Shown in pieces: positions 18,026-26,340 of a stretch of 64,000 bases of DNA; the stretch's first letter is position 1; every line of letters starts with the position of its first letter. The DNA comes from Dyadobacter diqingensis (lineage in GTDB: Bacteria; Bacteroidota; Bacteroidia; Cytophagales; Spirosomataceae): contig NZ_JAMXKF010000005.1 in NCBI RefSeq assembly GCF_024220585.1, positions 248,289 to 312,288 of the forward strand, given 5' to 3'. A program made the position numbers and the translations under genes. The notes under the pieces are model-generated. The model saw only the letters and a list, made by a program, of their open reading frames with translations, was not told the DNA's origin and did not search any database.

Positions 18026-19405
18026 ATGGCAACGCAACAAGTGTCAAATGCAGCCGGCTTTCGGGAATCTGCGGAACTGAATGCTCGATCGGAATGGTCC
18101 GGTGTCGAGAAAACAGCTTTTCGGATTGCCTTTATTTACTTCTTTTTGCTGGCTGTTCCGTTAGACTGGAAATATTATAAAACAGTATTTTCGATCAACT
18201 GGCTGAATCTGCATTATCGTGATTTTTTCAATCTTGCCCATTATTCGCCGGAGTTTTTCGGGCAAAATACCTGGTTAAACCTGGTTGGATTACTTGTTCT
18301 GGCCATTATTGGCGGGTTGGTATGGAGCTCGGCCGACAGGGAGAAAAAGGAATACAATGCCTTGTATTACTGGATCCGCGTCATTGTCCGTTACAGGCTG
18401 GCGATTGGGTTAATTGCGTATGGATTGATCAAATTCTTTCCACTTCAGTCGCCGCTGCCGTCCATCAGCAACCTGAATACGCAGTACGGCGATTTCTCAG
18501 ACTGGAAAATATTTTCATTGACACTGGGCGTTGTACCGGGTTATCAGTCCTTTCTGGGGCTGGTTGAAATCCTTGGCGGATTGTTTCTTTTAAACAGAAA
18601 AACAACCTCCATCGGAACGCTGATTATCATTCCGTTCACAGGGAATGTTTTTATTTCAAATCTTGCTTATGGTGGCGGAGAGGCTGTTTACAGTTTTTAT
18701 CTGATACTGCTTGCGTTGTTCCTTTTTGCGTTTGATGCGCCAAGATTTTACAGTTTGCTGGCACTTGAAAAACCAACGATTCCAAACCGGTTTAACCCTT
18801 CGTTTTCTCAAAAATGGGCGCAATACGGTCGTCTTGGTTTAAAAACATTTTTCATTTTTTTCTTTGTCATTCTCTTTGGCTTTAAGACAAGAAACGGGTA
18901 TCACGACGACCAGTATCAATATCCGAAAACGAAAGGCCTAACGAAGGCCAGCGGAATTTACAACGTGGCTGAGTTCCGGATCAACAGCCAGACTGTGCCT
19001 TATTCACCAATTGACCCCGTGCGCTGGAAGGATGTTGTTTTCGAAGACTGGGCAACATTAAGTATCCGTTCCAACCGTCCGGTGATCATCGATTCGACCA
19101 ATATTGAAGAGATCAAAGAAAATGATCAGGACAGGGTTTATGAGTTTTTGGGTTCTGCGGGACGGCATTATTACAGCTATAAAGTTGATGAAAAGGCAGG
19201 CGTGTTAAATCTGGAAAACAGAAACAAAAACTATCCGTCGGATAAATTTCAGCTGCATTATACTCGTCCGGATTCAGCTACCATTATTCTTTCTGGGCTG
19301 GATGCGGATCAGGATTCAGTGTATGTACGTCTTGAAAAAATTAACAAAAGATACCTTCAGACCGAAATCAAAAAGCTCGGCAGAAGAGGAAGTCCGAAAC
19401 TGTAA
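18026..19405 (+). CDS. DoxX-like membrane protein with C-terminal soluble domain (paralogue 1)
   Basis: This is a 459-residue inner-membrane protein. The first about 290 residues hold several hydrophobic segments with a DoxX-like core (RLAIGLIAYGLIKFFPLQ, LVEILGGLFLLNR). A soluble beta-rich tail of about 160 residues begins near SGIYNVAEFRINSQTVPY. DoxX/DoxD relatives include the subunits of archaeal thiosulfate:quinone oxidoreductase, but most bacterial members have no proven function. It is a clear paralogue of the next gene: both share YRDxFN/YRDPYD near the N-terminus, the DoxX core, and the tail motif with PYSPxDxVRW. Position in the susCD-soxDC-like operon suggests a role in sulfur-compound electron transfer or handling. 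Confidence 0.8.
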   Translation: MATQQVSNAAGFRESAELNARSEWSGVEKTAFRIAFIYFFLLAVPLDWKYYKTVFSINWLNLHYRDFFNLAHYSPEFFGQNTWLNLVGLLVLAIIGGLVWSSADREKKEYNALYYWIRVIVRYRLAIGLIAYGLIKFFPLQSPLPSISNLNTQYGDFSDWKIFSLTLGVVPGYQSFLGLVEILGGLFLLNRKTTSIGTLIIIPFTGNVFISNLAYGGGEAVYSFYLILLALFLFAFDAPRFYSLLALEKPTIPNRFNPSFSQKWAQYGRLGLKTFFIFFFVILFGFKTRNGYHDDQYQYPKTKGLTKASGIYNVAEFRINSQTVPYSPIDPVRWKDVVFEDWATLSIRSNRPVIIDSTNIEEIKENDQDRVYEFLGSAGRHYYSYKVDEKAGVLNLENRNKNYPSDKFQLHYTRPDSATIILSGLDADQDSVYVRLEKINKRYLQTEIKKLGRRGSPKL

Positions 19406-19444
19406 ATGATTCTGTCATCAAATAAAGGATAAACAATATTCATT

Positions 19445-21103
19445 ATGTCAACTTCAAATAGTAATTCGGCTGATCTGGTAGAAGAATTGTCTGGCGTCCG
19501 GAACACTCCGAAAACGGAGGGTAAAAATAATCCGTTGCAGGTTTCCTGGCCTGAATGGCAGAAAATCCTGTTCCGGGTGGCGTTTGTCTTCTTTGTAAGT
19601 ATTTCGCTTCCATGGAATCCGGAATGGTACAAGGTTGTTTTTTCAATCGACTGGACAAATCTGCATTACCGGGATCCTTACGATGTGGCAAGGTTTGGCT
19701 CTGGTCTGGAAATTTTCGGCAGGACCCTCTTCGGCAGCAGCCTTAACGGATACGCAACCTATGTGATCACGCTTATTTTTGCGGTAGTTATAGCCGCTGT
19801 CTGGACATTGATTGCCAAAGTTGCCAAAAAAGATCCTGAAAATTATATCAGGCTAAATTACTGGCTGCGTACGATTGTCCGTTACCGCGCAGGTATCGGT
19901 ATCATCGGTTTCGGGTTTACAAAATTGCTCCCAACACAAATGCCTTATCCGTCACTGGGACTGCTCAATACGGATTTCGGTGATTTTACTTTGCAAAAAA
20001 TTTACTGGTTATCGGTAGGGATTGTACCCTGGTATCAGGTTTTCGCGGGTGTGGTGGAGATTGCAGGAGGCGTGTTGCTGTTTTTTAGAAAAACAACTTT
20101 TCTGGGTGCCGTGTTGCTTTTCGGTGCACTTGGCGATATCGTTTACGTGAATTTTGCTTATGACGGTGGCGTTCATGTTTACAGCACCTACTTTGTGATC
20201 TTGTCGGCGTTTTTGATGGTGCAGGACATTCCGCGTTTATACAGTCTGTTTGTTTTGGAGCGGCTTACCATTCCGGTTAACTACTATCCTGTTTTTTCAA
20301 AGGCCTGGCAAAAATATGCCCGTATTGGTGTTAAATCGGCTGTAATAGGCATTTTCCTGTTTCTGTTTTTTTACCTTTCTCTGGTAAATTTTCTTTACGA
20401 TCCTTACAAGCAGCCGTCGACCGCAGGTATTAAAGAGTTGCGTGGTAACTATAATGTGACGGAATTTCGCCTGAACAATAAGGTGATACCGTATTCGCCG
20501 CAGGACACTGTCAGATGGCAATGGGCAACTTTTGAAAAATGGACTACACTGACTTTCAAGGTTAACAAGCCAACACCGCTTGATTTGTCAAACGGGGGAG
20601 GTGCGCCGATGAAAGACCTCAGCCGGACTTTTGAACTGACTGGCACCGGCGGGGGGCAGCGCGTTTTTCATTATTACGGAGATCCGGTGGATCATGTTCT
20701 TTATTTGCAGGATAAATTTAAGGCACCGTCAGGCAGGGAACTTGGTGCACGTGATGCCACCGATTTATCCGGCGGAGCGCAAAAACCGAGCAAGAAAAAA
20801 CTCAGACCGGAAGATCAGCCGGATCCGAACTGGATCAGCAAAGCGGCTTTGGTTAATATCGGCGACGAGGTTTCCAAAATTGATCCGCGCGCGGCGTCGA
20901 CACGTCGCGACAGAGAGTTTGCCGAGGCGCCTAAAAACGAAAAAAGAAACCGTATGATTTTGAGCTATTCCACCACGGATGGCTCGCGGGTCATTTTAAA
21001 GGGAATTGATCAGAATAAAGATTCGCTGTACGTGGTACTCGACCGCGTGAAGAAAAATTATGTTTTGCCAAAAAGTACGCTGGATGCAGGGAAATATGAT
21101 TAG
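19445..21103 (+). CDS. DoxX-like membrane protein with C-terminal soluble domain (paralogue 2)
   Basis: This 552-residue protein has the same order of parts as its neighbour: an N-terminal membrane segment (INLHYRD-like region), a DoxX core (RAGIGIIGFGFTKLLPTQMP, VVEIAGGVLLFFRKT) and a tail beginning GNYNVTEFRLNNKVIPYSP. The tail carries an extra, highly charged insertion of roughly 80 residues (from SGRELGARDATD to about FAEAPKNEKRN) absent from paralogue 1. Tandem duplication followed by divergence is the simple reading, and the pair may form a heterodimer. Its end overlaps the start of the cytochrome gene by 8 bases, indicating translational coupling. Confidence 0.8.
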   Translation: MSTSNSNSADLVEELSGVRNTPKTEGKNNPLQVSWPEWQKILFRVAFVFFVSISLPWNPEWYKVVFSIDWTNLHYRDPYDVARFGSGLEIFGRTLFGSSLNGYATYVITLIFAVVIAAVWTLIAKVAKKDPENYIRLNYWLRTIVRYRAGIGIIGFGFTKLLPTQMPYPSLGLLNTDFGDFTLQKIYWLSVGIVPWYQVFAGVVEIAGGVLLFFRKTTFLGAVLLFGALGDIVYVNFAYDGGVHVYSTYFVILSAFLMVQDIPRLYSLFVLERLTIPVNYYPVFSKAWQKYARIGVKSAVIGIFLFLFFYLSLVNFLYDPYKQPSTAGIKELRGNYNVTEFRLNNKVIPYSPQDTVRWQWATFEKWTTLTFKVNKPTPLDLSNGGGAPMKDLSRTFELTGTGGGQRVFHYYGDPVDHVLYLQDKFKAPSGRELGARDATDLSGGAQKPSKKKLRPEDQPDPNWISKAALVNIGDEVSKIDPRAASTRRDREFAEAPKNEKRNRMILSYSTTDGSRVILKGIDQNKDSLYVVLDRVKKNYVLPKSTLDAGKYD

Positions 21104-21692
21104 GTCAGGATTAGTTGTATCCATTTGCGCGTTTTTTCTGGTGTCATTCACATCGTTACAAAGCCAGACTACCCACAATTCGGGTAGTCTGGCTGACACG
21201 CTTGATTATCCCAAAAGTTTTGGGTTTGGAAGACCTGCAACCGACAGGGAAATTGCCGTACTCGATACGGATGTGCGTCCTGACGGAAAAGGCTTGCCGG
21301 CCGGCTCGGGAAAAGCTGCGAAGGGTAAGCTGGTATATGCCGCAAAATGCTCAGGGTGCCACGGAGTCACAGGTATTGAAGGTCCCAATGACCAGCTGGT
21401 GGTGATTAAAAATCCGGCTGACCCCAAGGTGAAAGCCCGGAATAAAACCATTGGCAACTATTGGCCTTATTCGACTACCGTTTTTGATTATATCAAACGC
21501 GCGATGCCGTTTAACCAGCCTGGCTCGCTTACGGATCAGGAAGTGTATGACCTGACTGCGTTTTTGCTTCATGAAAATGGATTGATCAGGGCAGAGGAAG
21601 TTATCGATGCTAAAACATTGCCCAAGGTTGTGATGCCGGCCCGTGATTTTTTTGTGCCTGATGACCGGAAGGACGGGCCAGAGGTACGTTAA
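21096..21692 (+). CDS. SoxD-like monohaem cytochrome c
   Basis: This 198-residue exported protein has a signal peptide (LVVSICAFFLVSFTSLQSQ) and one haem-binding motif, C85-S-G-C88-H89. A downstream methionine in RAMPFNQPGSLTDQEVYDL is the likely sixth ligand, as in class I cytochromes. The segment FGFGRPATDREIAVLDTDVR with the following PDGKGLPAGSG resembles the N-terminus of SoxD, the cytochrome of sulfane dehydrogenase SoxCD. Start ATG 21096 gives a proper signal peptide, a GCAGGG ribosome-site-like sequence, and an 8-base overlap with the preceding gene. It should accept electrons from the molybdoenzyme encoded next. Confidence 0.88.
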   Translation: MIRSGLVVSICAFFLVSFTSLQSQTTHNSGSLADTLDYPKSFGFGRPATDREIAVLDTDVRPDGKGLPAGSGKAAKGKLVYAAKCSGCHGVTGIEGPNDQLVVIKNPADPKVKARNKTIGNYWPYSTTVFDYIKRAMPFNQPGSLTDQEVYDLTAFLLHENGLIRAEEVIDAKTLPKVVMPARDFFVPDDRKDGPEVR

Positions 21693-21746
21693 TTCGCGAT
21701 CGTTTGATCCGCGTTAACCAGTTTTACATGAATTCGAATCATCGTG

Positions 21747-22997
21747 ATGCGTGATAAAAAAGAGGATAAGTCTTTAATAACAGAAAAAAAAATCAGCAGG
21801 CGCACGCTTTTGGGAGGTGCGGCTACGGCTGCGGTGGTGCTAGCACAAACTGCTTCGGGAAAATCATTCCAGGCCGCTTTGACGCAGTCTGAATTGCTCT
21901 GGATCGAAGATCCGACCAAAGTTCCCGGTGTCCCTCCCGGAACGCTGGGAACACGATCGCCTTTTGAAAAACCGGTTAAGGCCCCTTCCGATATTTCTTC
22001 GCGAACACCCTTGCAGGATTTGTTTGGTACCATTACGCCTTCTGATCTCCATTTTGAACGAAATCATAACGGCGTTCCGGCTATTGATCCGGCGAAATAT
22101 GAGCTGGTCATTCACGGCATGGTTAAAAAGCCCATGGTTTTTAACCTCGCTGACCTGAAACGTTTTCCATCGGTTTCGCGAATCGCATTTCTGGAATGTT
22201 CCGGAAATTATCGGGGTGCTGCTGACGGTAAAATTACGCCGCAGCAGATATGCGGCTTAACCAGTCAGAGTGAATGGACGGGCGTAAAACTTTCGACTTT
22301 GTTCCGGGAAGTTGGCGTTGATCCCAAATCCACATGGTTTCTGGCAGAAGGTGGAGATGCGGCCGTGATGACGAGGAGTGTACCGGTCCAAAAGGGCTGG
22401 GAAGATGCGATTTTGGCCTATGCGCAAAATGGTGAGGCGATTAGGCCTGAGCAGGGTTATCCTGTTCGACTGTTTTTGCCGGGCTGGGAGGGAAATATAA
22501 ATGTAAAATGGATCAGAAGAATAGAGCTTTCGGACCAGCCTTATCAGACCAGACAGGAAACTTCCAAATATACGGAAGCCGTCGGTGGCGGGAAAATCAG
22601 ACAATTCAGTTTTACGATTGATGCACGCTCCATCATTACCTATCCGTCATATCCGAACAGGGTGGAAAAAGGCTGGATTGAAATTCGGGGTATTGCATGG
22701 AGTGGGAGAGGAAAAGTGGTGCGGGTAGAGGTTAGCACAGATGCCGGAAAAAGCTGGCAGCCTGCGGCTTTGCAGGATCCTGTTTTGGATAAGGCTCATA
22801 CAGCTTTCCGGTATTTATGGAACTGGAACGGCCAGCCGACTGAAATATTGAGCCGCACGGTTGATGAAACCGGTTATACACAACCCTTCCTGAAAGATCT
22901 GCTGGCGGCGCGTGGCGGGAACATGGGTTATCACTTTAATCCGGTTACAGCCTGGTATATTCAGGGTGACGGGCAAGTGTTGTTTAAAGCGACTTAG
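21747..22997 (+). CDS. SoxC-like molybdopterin oxidoreductase (sulfite oxidase family), Tat-exported
   Basis: This 416-residue enzyme begins with a twin-arginine signal (ISRRTLLGG, then a hydrophobic stretch ending near TASG). It contains the sulfite-oxidase fold: a Moco-binding domain with the ligand Cys151 in IAFLECSGNYRG and a C-terminal dimerisation domain (SIITYPSYPNRVEKGWIEIR, GIAWSGRGKVVRVEVSTDAG), both very SoxC-like. Known relatives oxidise sulfite (SorA) or protein-bound sulfane sulfur (SoxC with SoxD) in the periplasm, passing electrons to cytochrome c. Adjacency to a SoxD-like cytochrome supports one of these. ATG 21747 is preferred to the GTG at 21744. No SoxYZ carrier genes are in the window, so direct sulfite oxidation may be likelier than a full Sox cycle. 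Confidence 0.92.
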   Translation: MRDKKEDKSLITEKKISRRTLLGGAATAAVVLAQTASGKSFQAALTQSELLWIEDPTKVPGVPPGTLGTRSPFEKPVKAPSDISSRTPLQDLFGTITPSDLHFERNHNGVPAIDPAKYELVIHGMVKKPMVFNLADLKRFPSVSRIAFLECSGNYRGAADGKITPQQICGLTSQSEWTGVKLSTLFREVGVDPKSTWFLAEGGDAAVMTRSVPVQKGWEDAILAYAQNGEAIRPEQGYPVRLFLPGWEGNINVKWIRRIELSDQPYQTRQETSKYTEAVGGGKIRQFSFTIDARSIITYPSYPNRVEKGWIEIRGIAWSGRGKVVRVEVSTDAGKSWQPAALQDPVLDKAHTAFRYLWNWNGQPTEILSRTVDETGYTQPFLKDLLAARGGNMGYHFNPVTAWYIQGDGQVLFKAT

Positions 22998-23014
22998 ATT
23001 TCTTTGTAAGAATA

Positions 23015-23096
23015 AATAAAACTATGAGCCGAATAATTTTCCTATTCGGCTCATAGTTTTATTATATTTGAGCCAAATAGAAATGATAATCGGCTC
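23015..23096 (+). promoter_or_regulatory. Fic-gene control region: promoter with four phased half-sites
   Basis: GAGCC at 23026 and 23070 and its complement GGCTC at 23048 and 23092 alternate in orientation with exactly 22 bases between neighbouring copies. They form two 27-bp inverted repeats (23026-23052 and 23070-23096). The first is extended by AAAACTAT flanks to a perfect 21-bp stem (23015-23035 with 23043-23063) that could also terminate the soxC-like transcript. The -7 element TATATTTG (23063-23070) sits exactly between the two repeats, and the second repeat ends at the ATG. This is a good operator layout for autoregulation by the wHTH-tailed Fic protein. Confidence 0.7.
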
Positions 23097-24200
23097 ATGA
23101 CATACAATTGGGAACTACCGGACTGGCCAGATTTTAAATATTCACTGGCCGATATCGAAACGCGACTTTATGCATTTGCTCTTGAAACGGGTGAGATTAC
23201 CGGCATTCTGAAATCATTGCCCACAGAGGTACGGGAAGCTTCACTGTTGGAAGTAATGTTGTCTGAGGCTATCAAAACTTCTGAAATTGAGGGTGAGTTT
23301 CTGAGCAGGCAGGATGTGATGTCTTCCATTCGGAATAACCTGGGCCTGAATGAAACCAACGAGCCAGTTCGTGACCAAAAATCAAAGGGTATCGGAGCGT
23401 TAATGGTTGATGTCAGAAAAACGTATCAGGAACCTCTGACTTTTGAAAAACTATGGGACTGGCATAAGTTGTTGCTGGGTGGTTCGCTGCGCATTCGAAT
23501 CGGGCAATGGCGGTCTGGTGAGGCACCGATGCAGATTATTTCAGGAAGTATAGGCAAAGAGAAAATACACTTTCAGGCGCCGCCGTCCGAACGGATTGCT
23601 GGTGAAATGACCCGCTTTATCCAATGGTTTAACGAAACAGCACCGGATGGCATAAAACCCATAAGCAGTGCTCCGGTTCGGGCAGCCATTGCCCATTTAT
23701 ATTTTGAAACAATACATCCCTTCGAAGATGGGAACGGTCGGATCGGCAGGGCTATTGCTGAAAAAACATTGTCGCAAACGCTTGGAAGGCCTGTGATGAT
23801 GAGTTTGTCCCGGACTATCGAAGCTGACAGAAAACAATATTACTCGGCATTGGAAGAGGCTCAAAAAGGGAACGAAATCACACCATGGATTAGCTATTTT
23901 GCAGAAGTTGCTTTGCTGGCGCAAAGAGAAAGCCGGCAGTTGATTGACTTCACCTTACAAAAGACACATTTTTTTGATAGTCACAAGACGCAACTAAATG
24001 ACCGGCAGACAAAGGTTATTCAAAAGATGCTGGAAGCGGGACTTAAAGGATTTGAAGGAGGGATGTCTGCTAAAAAATATATGTCTGTTGCAAAAACTTC
24101 AAAGGCTACCGCTACCAGAGATTTACAGGCGCTTGTTGAAATTGGCGTTTTTGAAGCTTCCGGGGGAGGCAGGAGTATTCGTTATGAGTTGATATTGTAA
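23097..24200 (+). CDS. Fic-domain protein with N-terminal inhibitory helix and C-terminal wHTH
   Basis: This is a 367-residue cytoplasmic protein. The N-terminal Fic_N region carries the autoinhibitory motif T61-x-x-x-E65-G66 (TSEIEG), the class II arrangement. The Fic core has the intact catalytic loop HPFEDGNGRIGR with His207. A C-terminal winged-helix-like segment follows (KYMSVAKTSKATATRDLQAL). Fic enzymes usually transfer AMP from ATP to a protein hydroxyl group and are silenced by the glutamate of the inhibitory helix. The DNA-binding tail, together with the phased repeats before the ATG, suggests autoregulation. The target protein is unknown. No antitoxin gene is adjacent, consistent with built-in inhibition. 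Confidence 0.93.
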   Translation: MTYNWELPDWPDFKYSLADIETRLYAFALETGEITGILKSLPTEVREASLLEVMLSEAIKTSEIEGEFLSRQDVMSSIRNNLGLNETNEPVRDQKSKGIGALMVDVRKTYQEPLTFEKLWDWHKLLLGGSLRIRIGQWRSGEAPMQIISGSIGKEKIHFQAPPSERIAGEMTRFIQWFNETAPDGIKPISSAPVRAAIAHLYFETIHPFEDGNGRIGRAIAEKTLSQTLGRPVMMSLSRTIEADRKQYYSALEEAQKGNEITPWISYFAEVALLAQRESRQLIDFTLQKTHFFDSHKTQLNDRQTKVIQKMLEAGLKGFEGGMSAKKYMSVAKTSKATATRDLQALVEIGVFEASGGGRSIRYELIL

Positions 24201-24308
24201 CAAAACCAATTTTGTCGAAACTGCATGGCGAAACGCAAAATTTTTCTTTTAATTTTTACATAACGGTCCGATTTTAGTAACTTTAATATGCACTAAAATC
24301 AACAGGTT

Positions 24309-24662
24309 ATGAGCTATTTAAAGAGTGTTTTATTTCTGTCTGCATTTTTGATCTGCCTGTCATTTACCACGCTGCATCACGGTTGGGCGGACTATGACCA
24401 AACCAAAGTACTTGATTTCAAAACGACGATCGATGAGTCGGTTTATGAAAACCCGCATGTACTGGTTAAGGTAAAATACAATAAGGAAACATGGACGGTC
24501 TTTTTGGCGCCAACAAGTCGGATGACCGACCGGGGATTAACCGGCGACATGATCAAAAAAGGTACGTCTGTGAGACTTGTGGCCTATCCGCACAAAACCG
24601 AGAAAGGTGAAATGCGTGCTGAAAGAATATTTGTTGACGGAAAGAAATTTGAATTACGCTAA
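24309..24662 (+). CDS. DUF6152-like secreted protein
   Basis: This 117-residue protein has an N-terminal signal (VLFLSAFLICLSFTTLHHG) followed by the sequence HHGWADYDQTKVLDFKTTI, characteristic of the DUF6152 family of small secreted beta proteins. The family is uncharacterised; it often accompanies small membrane proteins. The next gene starts 2 bases after its stop, indicating a two-gene operon with the DUF6644-like membrane protein. A periplasmic location is inferred from the signal peptide, and no catalytic residues are evident. Confidence 0.75.
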   Translation: MSYLKSVLFLSAFLICLSFTTLHHGWADYDQTKVLDFKTTIDESVYENPHVLVKVKYNKETWTVFLAPTSRMTDRGLTGDMIKKGTSVRLVAYPHKTEKGEMRAERIFVDGKKFELR

Positions 24663-24664
24663 CC

Positions 24665-25141
24665 GTGCCTGAATTTTTTGACTGGCTGGAAAAAACTTCC
24701 TGGGCGGTAAATATCCGTCAGTCGTTATGGCTATACCCCGCTCTGGAAATTGTCCATATTGTGGGTATTGTCCTGCTTGTCGGAGCTGCTTTTATGTTTG
24801 ACCTGCGGTTGCTGGGTTTTTCTAAAAGTCTGCCATTAAACGGTATGTCCCGCCATTTGCTGCCCTGGTCGCAGAGAGGACTTATATTGATTATCCCTTC
24901 GGGCATTTTGTTGTTTATCACCAATTCGAAAGCGCTCGCTTTTGATCCGGTCTTCTGGATCAAACTGCTTTTACTGCTCGTGGCTGCCCTGAATGTTTTT
25001 ATCTTTCACAGATTTGTTTTTAATGACAAGGACGATTGGCGAGGCTCGGAAGAACTACCCCTTTTTTCAAAAGTGTCTGCTATTATTTCAATAATCGTCT
25101 GGATCGCCATCATCGCCTGTGGCCGGCTGCTTGCTTATTAG
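24665..25141 (+). CDS. DUF6644-like small membrane protein
   Basis: This 158-residue inner-membrane protein has four hydrophobic helices (near residues 18-45, 60-85, 95-115 and 135-157) and begins with PEFFDWLEKTSWAVNIRQSL, typical of DUF6644 proteins. The start codon is GTG, placed two bases after the preceding stop, which implies translational coupling. Histidines in transmembrane positions (IVHIVGIVLL and NVFIFHRFVF) could bind haem or metal, as in small b-type cytochromes. That is speculative; no function is established. Confidence 0.72.
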   Translation: MPEFFDWLEKTSWAVNIRQSLWLYPALEIVHIVGIVLLVGAAFMFDLRLLGFSKSLPLNGMSRHLLPWSQRGLILIIPSGILLFITNSKALAFDPVFWIKLLLLLVAALNVFIFHRFVFNDKDDWRGSEELPLFSKVSAIISIIVWIAIIACGRLLAY

Positions 25142-25295
25142 GTCAGGATGGTTAGCAAGATTGCGACTTATCGCGATCATAACGCCGAAAACAAATAAAA
25201 GATCAGTATTTTTTGCTGCGTGCAGGGTTTATGTATTTGTGTTCTTAAAACTGAAAAACACGAATATCTGATCCTTAAATCTGCGGTTAACTTTT

Positions 25296-26123
25296 ATGAA
25301 AAAGATCTTTCTTCTTGCTGTTCTCGTTTTTATATCTCTTGCATCAAAACCACGTAAGATAGTCTGGGTAGCAATTGGCGACTCCATCACGTATCTTAAC
25401 GATCATCAGAATGAAACCGGCAACAGGGTTACAAAAGGTTATATGACTTTGATTCGTGAAAAACATCCAAATGTCGAGTACATCAATCAGGGACATAACG
25501 GCTGGACTTCCGTAAATATCGCGGATAAAATTGAATCGCTCGGACTTGTTAAAGCTGATGTTTACACGGTGTTTCTCGGGACAAATGACTGGTGGCAGGG
25601 AAAGGCACTGGGATCGATTACAGATTATGAGCAAAATACCGGAACAGGTACGGTTTATGGCTCGTTCCGTATCATCAGTACCAAGCTGAAACAGCTCAAT
25701 AAAAAAGCCAGGATCATTTTGATAACACCGATGCAGCGTGGTGATTTTGTTTACATCAACAGCGCGAAAAACAACGCCTATGGTTCTTACAAACCCAAAA
25801 AGGAGCAAACGCTTGAACAATTTGCAAACGCCATTGTAGAGATAGGAAAGTTAGAGAAATTTCCTGTTGTGGACCTTTATCACGACAGTGGTATCACGCT
25901 GGAAAACATGGTAAATTTCAAAAAGTTGAAGGAGCCACAGACGGATCATTACAAAAACTACGCGTATCCTGAATACACGACAATACCTTTTGATCCTGCT
26001 CAGGAAGAGTATCCATACCCGGTTGAGGCTGTTAACATGACTTACGACGGCCTGCATCCTTCCGACAAAGGATATCAGGTGATCGCCGATATGCTTGTTG
26101 GGAAATGGAAGGAGCTTAAATAA
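25296..26123 (+). CDS. SGNH/GDSL hydrolase, secreted
   Basis: This 275-residue exported hydrolase has a signal peptide (IFLLAVLVFISLASKP). SGNH blocks are visible in order: GDS(30)IT with nucleophile Ser30, the glycine of block II in NQGHNGWTSVN, GTNDWW as block III with its Asn, and D251-x-x-H254 in DGLHPSDKGY as block V. These enzymes cleave acyl esters of carbohydrates or lipids; secreted versions often deacetylate polysaccharides. It stands alone, and the REP-transposase repeat begins 5 bases after its stop. The substrate is unknown. Confidence 0.9.
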   Translation: MKKIFLLAVLVFISLASKPRKIVWVAIGDSITYLNDHQNETGNRVTKGYMTLIREKHPNVEYINQGHNGWTSVNIADKIESLGLVKADVYTVFLGTNDWWQGKALGSITDYEQNTGTGTVYGSFRIISTKLKQLNKKARIILITPMQRGDFVYINSAKNNAYGSYKPKKEQTLEQFANAIVEIGKLEKFPVVDLYHDSGITLENMVNFKKLKEPQTDHYKNYAYPEYTTIPFDPAQEEYPYPVEAVNMTYDGLHPSDKGYQVIADMLVGKWKELK

Positions 26124-26127
26124 ACAA

Positions 26128-26235
26128 CGCAGGATTGAAATCCTGCGCTACAAGATCGGTCATGCCTACGGCATTGCACGTACCAGTGCCGTACGGCACG
26201 ACCGATTTTGTAGCAACGGAATTCATTCCGTTGAA
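26128..26235. repeat. REP-like palindromic repeat, left copy
   Basis: This is a composite palindrome of about 107 bases. It has a hairpin CGCAGGAT/ATCCTGCG at its left end and a long-range complement CTACAAGATCGGTC / GACCGATTTTGTAG. A central GTGCCGTACGGCAC palindrome and the end hairpin CAACGGAATTCATTCCGTTG complete it. A similar copy in the same orientation lies at 26813-26919 on the other side of the transposase gene, and 30 bases (26147-26176) are identical to 62174-62203. Confidence 0.85.
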
Positions 26236-26340
26236 CATTGACGAACATTGATATTTTGAAATATTTAATCCAAAAATAGGTGACCAGCATTATTTTCAAA
26301 TGTCTTACAATAAGAGACATACGAAAATAATTTAGGCATT

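Noticed and set aside
23026..23096. CRISPR-like spacing of repeats before the Fic gene
   Set aside because: The 5-base half-sites alternate in orientation with no spacers of unique sequence or cas genes; this is an operator layout.
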